Shown piece after piece: positions 13,234 to 21,024 of a stretch of DNA of 26,803 nt (position 1 is the stretch's first letter; every line of letters begins with the position of its first letter). Under the pieces are notes generated by a model. That model searched no databases, had not been told where the DNA came from, and worked only from the letters and a program-made list of their open reading frames with translations. Where the stretch lies: contig MNRP01000053.1 of assembly GCA_001916005.1 (NCBI GenBank), positions 1 to 26,803 on the forward strand, given 5' to 3'. Position numbers and translations under genes: made by a program. The stretch comes from Clostridium sp. 26_22 (GTDB taxonomy: Bacteria > Bacillota > Clostridia > TANB77 > CAG-508).

Positions 13234-14943
13234 ATGAAAAATATTGATGATATATATGAATTATTAAGACAAATTCCGGTAACTAAGACAAATAAACCTT
13301 ATATAGATGAAATAGAAGATTTATTGACACAACAAGAATATATAAAAGCTTTGGAAAAAATGAGACAATTAAAAGATGTTACTAATGATGAAACAGAAAA
13401 TGAATTTGAATTGGAAACTAAAAATGATGAAGATGAAATTTATCCAGAAAAATTGAATGGTACACAACTAGAATATGATTTTATAGGAATTCTATTATCA
13501 AATCCTAAATTAATAATGAAATATTATTTCTCAAAAGAAATATGCCTTTTTAAAGATGAACAATGCTTAAATATTTATAAAAGTATATTATTTAATGAAG
13601 GAGCAAAATATGCTTCTGAAAAAGCAAAAGACGGATTCAATTTTTCAAAAGAATCAGAAGAAATATACAATTTAAAAGCAAAATTAAAAAAACAAGCTGA
13701 AGAAGAACAAAAAAATCCTGAAAAAATATATGTAGAACTAAGAAAAATATTTATATTAAGAAAAAGTTGCTTAGAAGCTCCAGAAAGATATATTCAAGAT
13801 AAAATAGCAGAAATAACAGATTATCAATTATATGATAAAATGTCACCAGAAGAAATAGAAGATGCAATAACACAAGTAAATGTAACACAAAAATTTAAAC
13901 AATCAATATTAAGTAGAAACCTAGTAAGATTTTTAGAAAGTGGAGAAAATGAATTAGCAAATGGACTGGATTACCCATTTCCAATAATAACACAAGTTTT
14001 TAAAGGAATAAGAAAAGGAGAAACAATGGCCTTTGCTATGCCATCAAACTCAGGAAAAAGTAGACTTACAATAGATATAGCAGCCTACACATCATTAGTA
14101 CACAAAAAGAAAGTTTTAGTAATTTCAAATGAAATGTCTGAAGAGAAAATGAAATTATGTTTAATTACAACAATATTAAACAATCCAGAAATACAAAAAA
14201 TACATGGTCAAAAAGTAGAAATGTCAGAAACAGAACTACTAGAATTTAAATTTAAACCAGATAATATAAAAGATGCAAAATTAGATGAAAATGGTTATAT
14301 CTTAAAAGAAGAAAAAGAAACACAAACACAATTTGTACAAAGACTTTCAAAAATATCATCACAATTCAATAAAGTAATAACAGCTATCGAATGGGCAAGC
14401 AAACAAATGAATAATTCAATTTATTTTATAAACATAACAGACCATACAAACGATGAACTACAAAAAGTTATTACAAACTATTATTACAAAGAAAAAATAG
14501 AATATGTCTTTTATGATACTTTGAAAACAGACACTGCAAATATAGGAAATCCAGAAGAAATAAAGAAAACAGCAACAATACTTTCAAACTTAGCTCAAAA
14601 TTTTGATATGTTTATATGTTCATCTTTACAATTATCTGAAAACACAACAATGCCTATAAATTTAAATGTAAATGACTTAGCAGTAAGCAAAACGGTAAAA
14701 GAAGTTTTAGATACATTATGCTTATTTAAACAAATAAGTAGAGATGACTACGATAAATATGAATATTCAAAACAAGAAGTAGACACAAAATTCTTTAACT
14801 TGGAAAAATCAAAAAATCCAGATGTAAGATATTATGCGTGTGTAATAGATAAAAACAGAGCAGGTGCAAAACCTAAATTAGTATTTAAACTAAATTTAGC
14901 ATATAACAGTTGGGAAGAATTAGGGTATTTAAAATTGAAATAG
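13234..14943 (+). CDS. DnaB-like P-loop ATPase, not the standard replicative helicase
   Basis: The 569-residue protein has a helical N-terminal part that, from about residue 80, resembles a DnaB N-terminal domain (L-E-Y-D-F-I-G-I-L-L-S-N-P then K-S-I-L-F-N-E-G). A RecA-like ATPase core follows, with Walker A A-M-P-S-N-S-G-K-S at 268-276 and a Walker-B-like Y-V-F-Y-D at 424-428. The end (D-K-N-R-A-G-A-K-P) matches the arginine-finger and C-terminal region of DnaB. Unlike a standard DnaB (about 440-450 residues) it has a long acidic N-terminal extension and a charged insertion after Walker A. An AAAGGAGA site precedes the ATG. It lies 12 bp before the HD-domain gene, so the two are probably an operon. 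Target and role are unknown. Confidence 0.72.
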   Translation: MKNIDDIYELLRQIPVTKTNKPYIDEIEDLLTQQEYIKALEKMRQLKDVTNDETENEFELETKNDEDEIYPEKLNGTQLEYDFIGILLSNPKLIMKYYFSKEICLFKDEQCLNIYKSILFNEGAKYASEKAKDGFNFSKESEEIYNLKAKLKKQAEEEQKNPEKIYVELRKIFILRKSCLEAPERYIQDKIAEITDYQLYDKMSPEEIEDAITQVNVTQKFKQSILSRNLVRFLESGENELANGLDYPFPIITQVFKGIRKGETMAFAMPSNSGKSRLTIDIAAYTSLVHKKKVLVISNEMSEEKMKLCLITTILNNPEIQKIHGQKVEMSETELLEFKFKPDNIKDAKLDENGYILKEEKETQTQFVQRLSKISSQFNKVITAIEWASKQMNNSIYFINITDHTNDELQKVITNYYYKEKIEYVFYDTLKTDTANIGNPEEIKKTATILSNLAQNFDMFICSSLQLSENTTMPINLNVNDLAVSKTVKEVLDTLCLFKQISRDDYDKYEYSKQEVDTKFFNLEKSKNPDVRYYACVIDKNRAGAKPKLVFKLNLAYNSWEELGYLKLK

Positions 14944-14955
14944 GAGAAATATAAA

Positions 14956-15732
14956 ATGATAGATATAGAAAATGCAAAAAAAGTATTTAATGAATATGCA
15001 AAAAAATTCAATCCTGAAGATGGTAGAATTAAATTAAAAATAGAACATATACTAAGAGTTGCAAATTATAGTAAGCAAATAGCAACAAATTTGAAATTAA
15101 ATGAAGAGCAAATACAATTAGCAGAATTAATAGGTATTTTTCATGATATTGGAAGATTTAAACAAGCGGAAAAATATCATACATTTAGTGATAAAGAATC
15201 TGGAATAAACCATGCAGAATATAGTATAAAAGTATTATATGAAGATAATCTAATAGAAAAATTCAAAGTTGACTCTAAATATAATCATATAATAAAAAAA
15301 GCTGTATTAAATCATAATAAAGCTACAATTGAAGATGGATTAGAAGATGATGAATTATTATTTGCAAAAATTATAAGAGATGCAGATAAATTAGATATAA
15401 TCACTCATGTTATAACAGAATATGATTTTGAAAGTGTTTTTTGGTATAAAGAATTTAACTGCGACAAAATAAATGAAGAATTAATAAAAATAATGTTTGA
15501 AAATCATACATTAGATTATGCGAAAATTAAAAATAATGCAAATCAAATATTATCATTTTATGATATGATATTTGATTTAAACTTTAAAGCATCATTACAA
15601 GAATTACTAAGCAATAATGCATTAGATATATTTACAAATAGAATATATGAAAAATTTGATAGTAAAAAAATAAAAGAACAAACAAAAGAAGTATTTGAAT
15701 ATACTCAAAATTATATGAAACAAAATATTTAA
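14956..15732 (+). CDS. HD-domain phosphohydrolase
   Basis: The 258-residue cytosolic protein has a metal-dependent HD-type phosphohydrolase domain: H31, then H63-D64 in F-H-D-I-G-R, H86 in N-H-A-E-Y, H120 in N-H-N-K-A and D142 in R-D-A-D-K-L-D. This ordering fits HD enzymes that cleave phosphate esters of nucleotides, but I cannot name the substrate. It begins 12 bp after the DnaB-like gene, with a TAGGAGAAA site, so the two are likely co-transcribed, and it ends before a strong terminator. It carries no obvious synthetase domain, so it is not RelA/SpoT-like. Confidence 0.85.
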   Translation: MIDIENAKKVFNEYAKKFNPEDGRIKLKIEHILRVANYSKQIATNLKLNEEQIQLAELIGIFHDIGRFKQAEKYHTFSDKESGINHAEYSIKVLYEDNLIEKFKVDSKYNHIIKKAVLNHNKATIEDGLEDDELLFAKIIRDADKLDIITHVITEYDFESVFWYKEFNCDKINEELIKIMFENHTLDYAKIKNNANQILSFYDMIFDLNFKASLQELLSNNALDIFTNRIYEKFDSKKIKEQTKEVFEYTQNYMKQNI

Positions 15733-15735
15733 AAT

Positions 15736-15778
15736 AAAAACTCATAATTTCAGAAAAGAAGTTATGAGTTTTTTTATT
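15736..15778 (+). terminator. Terminator after the HD-domain gene
   Basis: A 12-bp stem AAAAACTCATAA (15736-15747) with TTATGAGTTTTT (15762-15773) runs into a longer T tract. It ends the DnaB-like/HD operon. Confidence 0.88.
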
Positions 15779-15804
15779 TTTATGAGCAATCAAAAACTTT
15801 GTAA

Positions 15805-15813
15805 CATATTATA
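15805..15813 (+). promoter_or_regulatory. Candidate sporulation-type -10 box for dpaB
   Basis: CATATTATA (15805-15813) matches the CATAnnnTA -10 pattern of sigma-K promoters, and dipicolinate synthase genes of Bacillus are sigma-K dependent. A clear matching -35 is not visible, so this is only suggestive. Confidence 0.3.
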
Positions 15814-15847
15814 TATAAATGTCGAAAGAAAGGAGATGACTGCAAAT

Positions 15848-16426
15848 TTGAACTTAAAAGATAAGAAAATTGGATTTGTTTTAACAGGTTCTTTTTGTAC
15901 TTTTAGTAAAACAATTCCAAAAATGAAAGAACTTATAGAAAAAGGTGCTGAAGTTATTCCAATAATGTCATTTAATAGCTATAACTTAGACACTAAATTT
16001 GGAAAAGCACAAGATTTTATAAATGAAATAGAAGAAATTACAGGAAAAAAGATAATCCATACTATTCAAGAAGCAGAGCCAATTGGTCCTAAAAGATTAA
16101 CAGACATAATGGTTGTCGCTCCATGTTCAGGTAATACAATGGCAAAACTTGCTTGTGACATAATTGATACACCAGCTACAATGGCTGTAAAATCACATTT
16201 AAGAAATAATCTTCCAGTAGTAATTGCACCTTCTACTAATAATGGACTTAGCGGAAATGCTAAAAATATTGGAATTTTATTAAATAGAAAACATTATTAT
16301 TTTGTTCCATTTAGACAAGATAATCCAATTACTAAGCCACGTTCGATTGTTTTTGACAGTGAATATATTGTTAAAACAATTGAGAGTGCTTTGGAAGATG
16401 AACAGATTGAACCAATTTTGTTGTAA
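15848..16426 (+). CDS. dpaB: Dipicolinate synthase subunit B, flavoprotein
   Basis: DpaB (SpoVFB) works with DpaA to make dipicolinic acid for the spore core. The 192-residue product shows the flavoprotein fold of that family: G-F-V-L-T-G-S-F-C-T-F at the start, V-V-A-P-C-S-G-N-T-M-A-K-L in the middle, then S-T-N-N-G-L-S-G-N-A-K-N-I-G and Y-F-V-P-F-R-Q-D-N-P. I chose the TTG start at 15848 because the near-perfect GAAAGGAGATGA site at about 15828-15839 gives normal spacing to it; an ATG at 15836 overlaps that site, and an ATG at 15764 lies inside a terminator. No dpaA is nearby. The gene stops four bases before the MITE-like element. Confidence 0.88.
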   Translation: MNLKDKKIGFVLTGSFCTFSKTIPKMKELIEKGAEVIPIMSFNSYNLDTKFGKAQDFINEIEEITGKKIIHTIQEAEPIGPKRLTDIMVVAPCSGNTMAKLACDIIDTPATMAVKSHLRNNLPVVIAPSTNNGLSGNAKNIGILLNRKHYYFVPFRQDNPITKPRSIVFDSEYIVKTIESALEDEQIEPILL

Positions 16427-16430
16427 TTGT

Positions 16431-16652
16431 TTGATACGGTAATGTGGAGCTAAATGATATCAATAATTAGTTTTTCGGCTTTTTCCATAATTTAAGAAAT
16501 TCTAAATTTATTTTTCGGGACCCTTTCACTTAGTCCTCGCTAGTCGCTCGACGTGAACATTCCCCTAAAAATCAATTAATAATTTCTAAAATTATTTTTT
16601 GCACATTCAAAACTAATTATTGATATCATTTAGCTCCACATTACCGTATCAA
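16431..16652. mobile_element. MITE-like element with 44-bp perfect inverted ends
   Basis: Positions 16431-16474 and 16609-16652 are perfect inverted repeats of 44 bases. The inside continues the symmetry imperfectly (for example around 16484-16512 and 16564-16596), and the centre (about 16516-16565) is clearly richer in G/C than the flanks and folds again through TTCAC/GTGAA. The whole 222 bp can form one long hairpin and encodes nothing. This suits a nonautonomous element mobilised by a transposase elsewhere. I see no convincing target duplication. It fills most of the dpaB-pepF gap and could end transcripts from either side. Confidence 0.7.
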
Positions 16653-16680
16653 GTTGAGATAAATTTATATATATAATTTA

Positions 16681-16709
16681 TTGAAACATTATTATTAATA
16701 TGGTAGAAT
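16681..16709 (+). promoter_or_regulatory. pepF promoter
   Basis: TTGAAA (16681-16686) and TAGAAT (16704-16709) have a 17-base spacer and lie just beyond the MITE-like element. Confidence 0.7.
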
Positions 16710-16746
16710 ACAATAGAATTTGATAGAAAGGAATTGGTGATGTATT

Positions 16747-18528
16747 ATGCCAGATACAAATGATTTAAAATATTCTTGGAATTTAAGTGATATTTTTAAA
16801 AATACTACAGAATTTGAAAATACTAAAAAAGAAACTTTAAATTTATTAGAGAAAATACAAAAATTTCAGGGAATTTTATGTGATTCTTCTGATAATCTAT
16901 ATAAGTGTTATAGCTTGGATGAAAAGGCGTTACAGAATTTTGAAAAGTTATATGCATATGGAATGTTAATGTATCATTCTGATATGGCTAATCAAGATGG
17001 TATAAAAATGTATAAAGAGGTAGAGGCTTTAAGCACAAAATTTAGTGTTGCAACTGCTTTTATTACTCCAGAGATTACATATGCTGATGAAACAAAAATA
17101 AGAGAATATATTAAGGAAGAACGTTTTAAAAATTATAGAAGAGATATAAAAGAAATATTAGAAAAGAAAAAACATGTATTAAGTAAAGAGGCAGAGAATA
17201 TATTAGCTAATTATTCTGAGATTTTTTCTGCACCAGAAAATACTTTTGATACAATGACAAATACAGAATTTAAATTTGGTACTTTAATGAATGAAAATGG
17301 GGAAGAGATTGAATTAACAGATAGTACATATTCTTTATATTTAAAAAACAAAAATATAAATGTAAGAAGACAAGCTTTTAACCTTATGTATAAAAAATAT
17401 AGTGAATTTATTAATACAATAACAGAAATGTATATATCAAATGTAAAAGCAAAATCAACTACTGCAAAATTAAGAAAATATAATTCAAGTTTGGAAAGTG
17501 CAACAGAGAATGATGATGCTAGTATAAAAGTATATAATTCTTTAATAGAAGCAGTTGATGAAAATATAGAAACTAATTATGAATTTTTAAAATTGAAAAA
17601 GAAATTACTTAATTTAAATGAAATGCATATGTACGATTTATATGTAAACCCATGTGAAGAAGGAAAAGATAATATAACTTTTGAAGAAGCCAAAGAAGAA
17701 GTATTGAAAGCTTTAGAGATATTAGGAGAAGAATATATAAATAAACTAAAAGAAGCTTTTGATAATAATTGGATTGATGTATATGCTAAACCAAATAAAA
17801 TGGGTGGAGCATATAGCATGGGAGTATATGGTGTTCATCCATTTGTATTAACGAATTTTGTCAATAGTAAAAGAGATGTAAGTACAATAGCACATGAATT
17901 AGGACATAGTATGCATTCATATTATTCAAATAAAACACAAGGAATAATGGATTCAAATTATACAATTATGGTAGCAGAAGTCGCTTCAACTGTTAATGAA
18001 ATATTACTAAGTAATTATCAAATAAAAAATGAAAAAGATAATAATAAAAAGGCTGAATTGATTTATGAATTATTAGAAATGGTTAGAGCCACATTTTTTA
18101 GACAAGCTATGTTTGCTGAATTTGAAAAAATAGTACATGAAAAAATAGAAAACGGAGAAACTTTATCATCAGAAGATTTAAATTCTATTTATTATAAACT
18201 AAACCAAAAATATTTTGGAGAAGATGTATTTATAGATGAAGAAATAAAATATGAATGGGCAAGAATTCCTCATTTTTATAGTGATTTCTATGTATATAAA
18301 TACTCAACAGGCGTTTCAGCTGCAATTGCAATAGCAACTAAAATATTAAACAAAGAACCAGGATTCATAGATAGATATATCGAAATGTTAAAACAAGGAT
18401 GTAGTAAAAAATCAATAGACTTATTAAAAATGGTAGATGTTGATTTAGAGAGTAAAGAAACATATTGCAATACAATAGAATTTTATAAAAAATATATTGA
18501 TGAATTAAAGAAATGTTATGATTTGTAA
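16747..18528 (+). CDS. pepF: Oligoendopeptidase F (M3B metallopeptidase)
   Basis: PepF is a cytosolic zinc peptidase that cuts short peptides, and takes part in peptide recycling. The 593-residue protein starts in the family style (D-L-K-Y-S-W-N-L-S-D-I-F), has a long helical N-terminal half and the zinc site H383-E-L-G-H387 in I-A-H-E-L-G-H-S-M-H. A further candidate zinc ligand is the Glu of V-A-E-V-A-S-T about 27 residues later. The C-terminal Y-E-W-A-R-I-P-H-F-Y region lines the substrate channel in relatives. Length and motifs are intact. The ATG has an AAAGGAATTGGTGA site. A CmpB-family membrane protein follows 29 bp later and may be co-transcribed. Confidence 0.95.
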   Translation: MPDTNDLKYSWNLSDIFKNTTEFENTKKETLNLLEKIQKFQGILCDSSDNLYKCYSLDEKALQNFEKLYAYGMLMYHSDMANQDGIKMYKEVEALSTKFSVATAFITPEITYADETKIREYIKEERFKNYRRDIKEILEKKKHVLSKEAENILANYSEIFSAPENTFDTMTNTEFKFGTLMNENGEEIELTDSTYSLYLKNKNINVRRQAFNLMYKKYSEFINTITEMYISNVKAKSTTAKLRKYNSSLESATENDDASIKVYNSLIEAVDENIETNYEFLKLKKKLLNLNEMHMYDLYVNPCEEGKDNITFEEAKEEVLKALEILGEEYINKLKEAFDNNWIDVYAKPNKMGGAYSMGVYGVHPFVLTNFVNSKRDVSTIAHELGHSMHSYYSNKTQGIMDSNYTIMVAEVASTVNEILLSNYQIKNEKDNNKKAELIYELLEMVRATFFRQAMFAEFEKIVHEKIENGETLSSEDLNSIYYKLNQKYFGEDVFIDEEIKYEWARIPHFYSDFYVYKYSTGVSAAIAIATKILNKEPGFIDRYIEMLKQGCSKKSIDLLKMVDVDLESKETYCNTIEFYKKYIDELKKCYDL

Positions 18529-18557
18529 TATAAACGTAGAAAAATAAGGAGAATAAA

Positions 18558-19436
18558 ATGGGAACAGATGTAGCAGAAAAAGTAGTAAAAAAAGAAGAAT
18601 TAAACAAAAATAAAACTGTAAAAAAATCATTCACAATTATGGGTCTTAGCATATGGAGAATATTAGCATATTTTATAATATATAGCTTTGCTGGTTTTAT
18701 AATTGAAACATTATTTGGATTATTTACAAAGGGTGTTATCGAAAGTAGAAAGAGTTTCTTGTATGGACCATTTTGTAGTATTTATGGATTAGGTGCTGCA
18801 GTTATGCTAATATTTTTACATAAATATAGTAAAAAATATAATTCGTTATTTTTAGGAGGTTTTATATTAGGCTCAATAGTTGAATATATAATAAGTTGGT
18901 TTGGAGAAGTTTTCTTACATATTAAGTGGTGGGATTATTCTGATATGCCACTTAATATAAATGGAAGGATATGCGTATACTTTTCATTGTTTTGGGGATT
19001 TCTTTCAATTTATTTAGTTGCTTCTTTAAATCCTAAAGTTGATAGATTTATAGATTGGGCTAAGAAAAAATTTAACTTAAAAGCATTAAAAACTTTGACT
19101 ATTGTAACTATTATATTTTTAGCTTTTGATTGTATTGTTTCTATTGCTGCAAGTCACTTTTTTATGGTCAGAGCTATTGTAAAAAATGATATAAATGTTG
19201 CTGATAAAGAAGCGGTTATAGAAGAATACAATAAAGTTTATAGTAATGAAAAATTATCAAACTTTATTTATAAACATTGGGGAGATAAGAAGATAATTAA
19301 AACATGGCCAAATATAAAATTAAACGATGTAGAAGGTAATATTATACATTTATATACATATTTTCCAGATATACAACCATACTACATTAAAGTACACGAG
19401 CCAAGGCATATAGATTTAGAAAAATATAGAAAATAA
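18558..19436 (+). CDS. CmpB-family putative ABC transporter permease (PF06541-like)
   Basis: The 292-residue integral membrane protein has about five or six hydrophobic segments (first at about 32-52) and the family pattern Y-G-P-F-C-S-I-Y-G (71-79), V-E-Y-I-I-S-W-F-G-E and W-W-D-Y-S-D-M-P-L-N-I-N-G-R (about 113-138). These proteins are annotated as putative ABC permeases, but no ATPase gene is adjacent and a transport role is unproven. The C-terminal 80 residues are hydrophilic and may lie outside the membrane. Start 18558 has a TAAGGAGAAT site. The gap of 29 bp from pepF suggests a shared transcript. Confidence 0.8.
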   Translation: MGTDVAEKVVKKEELNKNKTVKKSFTIMGLSIWRILAYFIIYSFAGFIIETLFGLFTKGVIESRKSFLYGPFCSIYGLGAAVMLIFLHKYSKKYNSLFLGGFILGSIVEYIISWFGEVFLHIKWWDYSDMPLNINGRICVYFSLFWGFLSIYLVASLNPKVDRFIDWAKKKFNLKALKTLTIVTIIFLAFDCIVSIAASHFFMVRAIVKNDINVADKEAVIEEYNKVYSNEKLSNFIYKHWGDKKIIKTWPNIKLNDVEGNIIHLYTYFPDIQPYYIKVHEPRHIDLEKYRK

Positions 19437-19440
19437 AAAA

Positions 19441-19486
19441 ACGAACATTTTTTCTCAAAAAGTATTGACAAAGAAAAAATGTTCGT
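19441..19486. repeat. 15-bp perfect inverted repeat
   Basis: ACGAACATTTTTTCT (19441-19455) and its inverse (19472-19486) form a hairpin. Read on the minus strand, the hairpin is followed by a run of T's (19440 downwards), so it could stop antisense transcription coming from the right. In the + direction it lies just after the CmpB-family stop, but without a T-run. Confidence 0.75.
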
Positions 19487-19519
19487 ATATAATTATCTCA
19501 CAAAGCGAACATGTATTCT
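19441..19519 (+). promoter_or_regulatory. SOS-type promoter with three LexA-like boxes
   Basis: TTGACA (19465-19470) and TATAAT (19488-19493) with a 17-base spacer drive the LysM gene. Box 1, CGAACATTTTTTCT (19442-19455), and box 2, its exact inverse (19472-19485), flank the -35 and fill the spacer. Box 3, CGAACATGTATTCT (19506-19519), sits downstream of the -10. Each differs from the Firmicutes LexA/DinR pattern GAACnnnnGTTC at one position of the eight fixed bases. Binding over the spacer and start region would block transcription until DNA damage. Confidence 0.7.
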
Positions 19520-19545
19520 TTTTAAAAATATAGGAGGTAATTATA

Positions 19546-19839
19546 ATGAAAATAGTAAATGTAAAAAAATTCATAAGAACAATAAGCATATTAGTTATAT
19601 TGATATTGATAATAATATTATTCTCTAATAAAACATACTCAAAAGTAGATACAAAATATAAAGAAGAATCCATAATATTAGGAGATACATTATGGAGCAT
19701 TTCACAAGAAGAATCAAAAAACAATAAATATTTTGAAAATAAAGATATTAGAGAAATTGTAAGTGAAATAAAAAGAATAAATAAATTAGATAATTTAGAT
19801 TTAAAAGAGGGACAAAAACTTGTAATCCCAACATATTAA
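19546..19839 (+). CDS. yneA: YneA-like SOS cell-division inhibitor (LysM protein)
   Basis: The 97-residue product has a short basic start, one membrane helix (about 11-26) and a LysM-type domain from about 45 to 96 (G-D-T-L-W-S-I-S-Q-E then L-K-E-G-Q-K-L-V-I-P). Size and order are those of YneA, which halts septation during the SOS response in Bacillus and other Firmicutes. The LexA-like boxes at its promoter support that role. A perfect TAGGAGG site precedes the ATG. In Bacillus yneA is next to lexA; here lexA is absent and a Xer-type recombinase converges on it. The alternative is an unrelated LysM protein, so the symbol is by analogy. Confidence 0.72.
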   Translation: MKIVNVKKFIRTISILVILILIIILFSNKTYSKVDTKYKEESIILGDTLWSISQEESKNNKYFENKDIREIVSEIKRINKLDNLDLKEGQKLVIPTY

Positions 19840-19846
19840 TAAAGAA

Positions 19847-19883
19847 AAAATCCCTTAATAATAAAGTAAAATTAAGGGATTTT
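19847..19883. terminator. Bidirectional terminator between the yneA-like and recombinase genes
   Basis: A perfect 13-bp stem AAAATCCCTTAAT (19847-19859) with ATTAAGGGATTTT (19871-19883) lies between convergent genes, with A/T-rich flanks on both sides. Confidence 0.85.
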
Positions 19884-19900
19884 AATACAAAATATAAAAA

Positions 19901-20893
19901 TTAATCTTGAGTAACATCTGATAATGGATTATTTTCAATAGCACTTCTAGCCTGAACATTAGCAACATGAGTATAAATTTCCGTAGTAGAAATACTCTCG
20001 TGTCCTAGGACTTCTTGTAATGCTCTAATATCAACATTTCCATATTGATACATAAGAGTTGCAGCAGTATGTCTTAATTTATGAACTGAATATTTACTAG
20101 TATCTAATCCTGCAACTCTGAGTTCTTTATCAACAATATATTGAACAGTTCTCCTACTAATACGTTCTTTTCTTTCACTTAAAAACAAAGCATTTTTAGA
20201 ATTAGCTTTATCCGTCTTAATTCCTTCAACAGGGCGAACAGCTAAATAATTATTAATAGCAGTCATACAAGCTTTATTTAGATAAATAGTTCTTTCTTTA
20301 TTACCTTTACCAATTACAGTCATTTGGCATTCACTAAAATTTATATCTTTTATATTTATTCCTACTAATTCAGATAAACGCATACCACAATTTAAAAACA
20401 GAGTAATAATAGCATAATCTCTTTTATTATTTCTATTATCATCACTACCAGCAACATTTAGAAGTCTTTTACTATCTTCTAAACTTAGATATTTAGGCAA
20501 TCTTTTATCTAATTTAGGTGTTTCCAAATTTTGAGCAGGATTAAATTCAATTAAATTAGCTTTTTGACTTAAATAATTAAAAAACACTCTAATGCTAGAA
20601 GCCTTTCTTGCACGTGTAGCTGCTTTACTATGATATGTATTTGTTAAATAGCTCAAGAAAGCATGAATATCATCTAATTTAATTTGTTTAATAGTGCTTA
20701 AAGGAATATCTTTTATAGTTATTTTAGAAAAATCTTCTTCATCAGTCATTTTAAAATGCACTTTTATAAATTTTAAAAATGTTGCTAAATCGTAATTATA
20801 TTCTTTGATTGTATTAGGTGATTTATTTAATATAGTTACTGTATAATCTAAAAAAGAATTTAAGTAATCTGGATTATTTTCATGATTTATCAT
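19901..20893 (-). CDS. Tyrosine recombinase, XerC/XerD type
   Basis: The 330-residue protein cuts and rejoins DNA through a covalent tyrosine link. It has a SAM-like N-terminal DNA-binding domain (about 10-115, with A-R-A-R-K-A-S-S-I-R-V-F-F-N-Y-L) and the full catalytic set R172 (C-G-M-R-L-S-E-L), K196, H271 and R274 (H-K-L-R-H-T-A-A-T), H298 (L-G-H-E-S) and Y307 (I-S-T-T-E-I-Y-T-H). This fits chromosome-dimer-resolving Xer proteins better than a phage integrase, and no phage genes or attachment site are adjacent. I cannot tell XerC from XerD. A GGAGTG site lies 11 bases before the ATG. It has its own promoter divergent from the PBP gene. Confidence 0.88.
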   Translation of the reverse strand: MINHENNPDYLNSFLDYTVTILNKSPNTIKEYNYDLATFLKFIKVHFKMTDEEDFSKITIKDIPLSTIKQIKLDDIHAFLSYLTNTYHSKAATRARKASSIRVFFNYLSQKANLIEFNPAQNLETPKLDKRLPKYLSLEDSKRLLNVAGSDDNRNNKRDYAIITLFLNCGMRLSELVGINIKDINFSECQMTVIGKGNKERTIYLNKACMTAINNYLAVRPVEGIKTDKANSKNALFLSERKERISRRTVQYIVDKELRVAGLDTSKYSVHKLRHTAATLMYQYGNVDIRALQEVLGHESISTTEIYTHVANVQARSAIENNPLSDVTQD

Positions 20894-20921
20894 AAGTTTT
20901 CACACTCCATTATTTTTGTAT

Positions 20922-20949
20922 ATTATATAACATTTTTTGATAATTGCAA
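20922..20949 (-). promoter_or_regulatory. Promoter of the recombinase gene
   Basis: On the minus strand TTGCAA (20949-20944) and TATAAT (20927-20922) are 16 bases apart. Confidence 0.65.
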
Positions 20950-20968
20950 ATAAGGAAACACAAATAAG

Positions 20969-20997
20969 TTGAATATAATTGTAAGCTGTGATATAAT
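20969..20997 (+). promoter_or_regulatory. Promoter of the penicillin-binding protein gene
   Basis: TTGAAT (20969-20974) and TATAAT (20992-20997) have a 17-base spacer. It is back to back with the recombinase promoter, 20 bp away. Confidence 0.75.
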
Positions 20998-21024
20998 TTT
21001 AAAAAAATTAAAGAGGTTTGTAAA

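Noticed and set aside
15764..15847. Longer dpaB starting at ATG 15764
   Set aside because: That start lies within the T-run of the previous gene's terminator, lacks a ribosome binding site and would add 28 residues unlike the family's N-terminus.
16431..16652. CRISPR array or tandem repeat in the dpaB-pepF gap
   Set aside because: There is one inverted pair only, no regularly spaced direct repeats and no cas genes in the window.
19901..20893. Prophage or integrative element marked by the tyrosine recombinase
   Set aside because: The gene has housekeeping Xer features, lies among chromosomal genes, and no attachment-site repeat, phage gene or tRNA is nearby.
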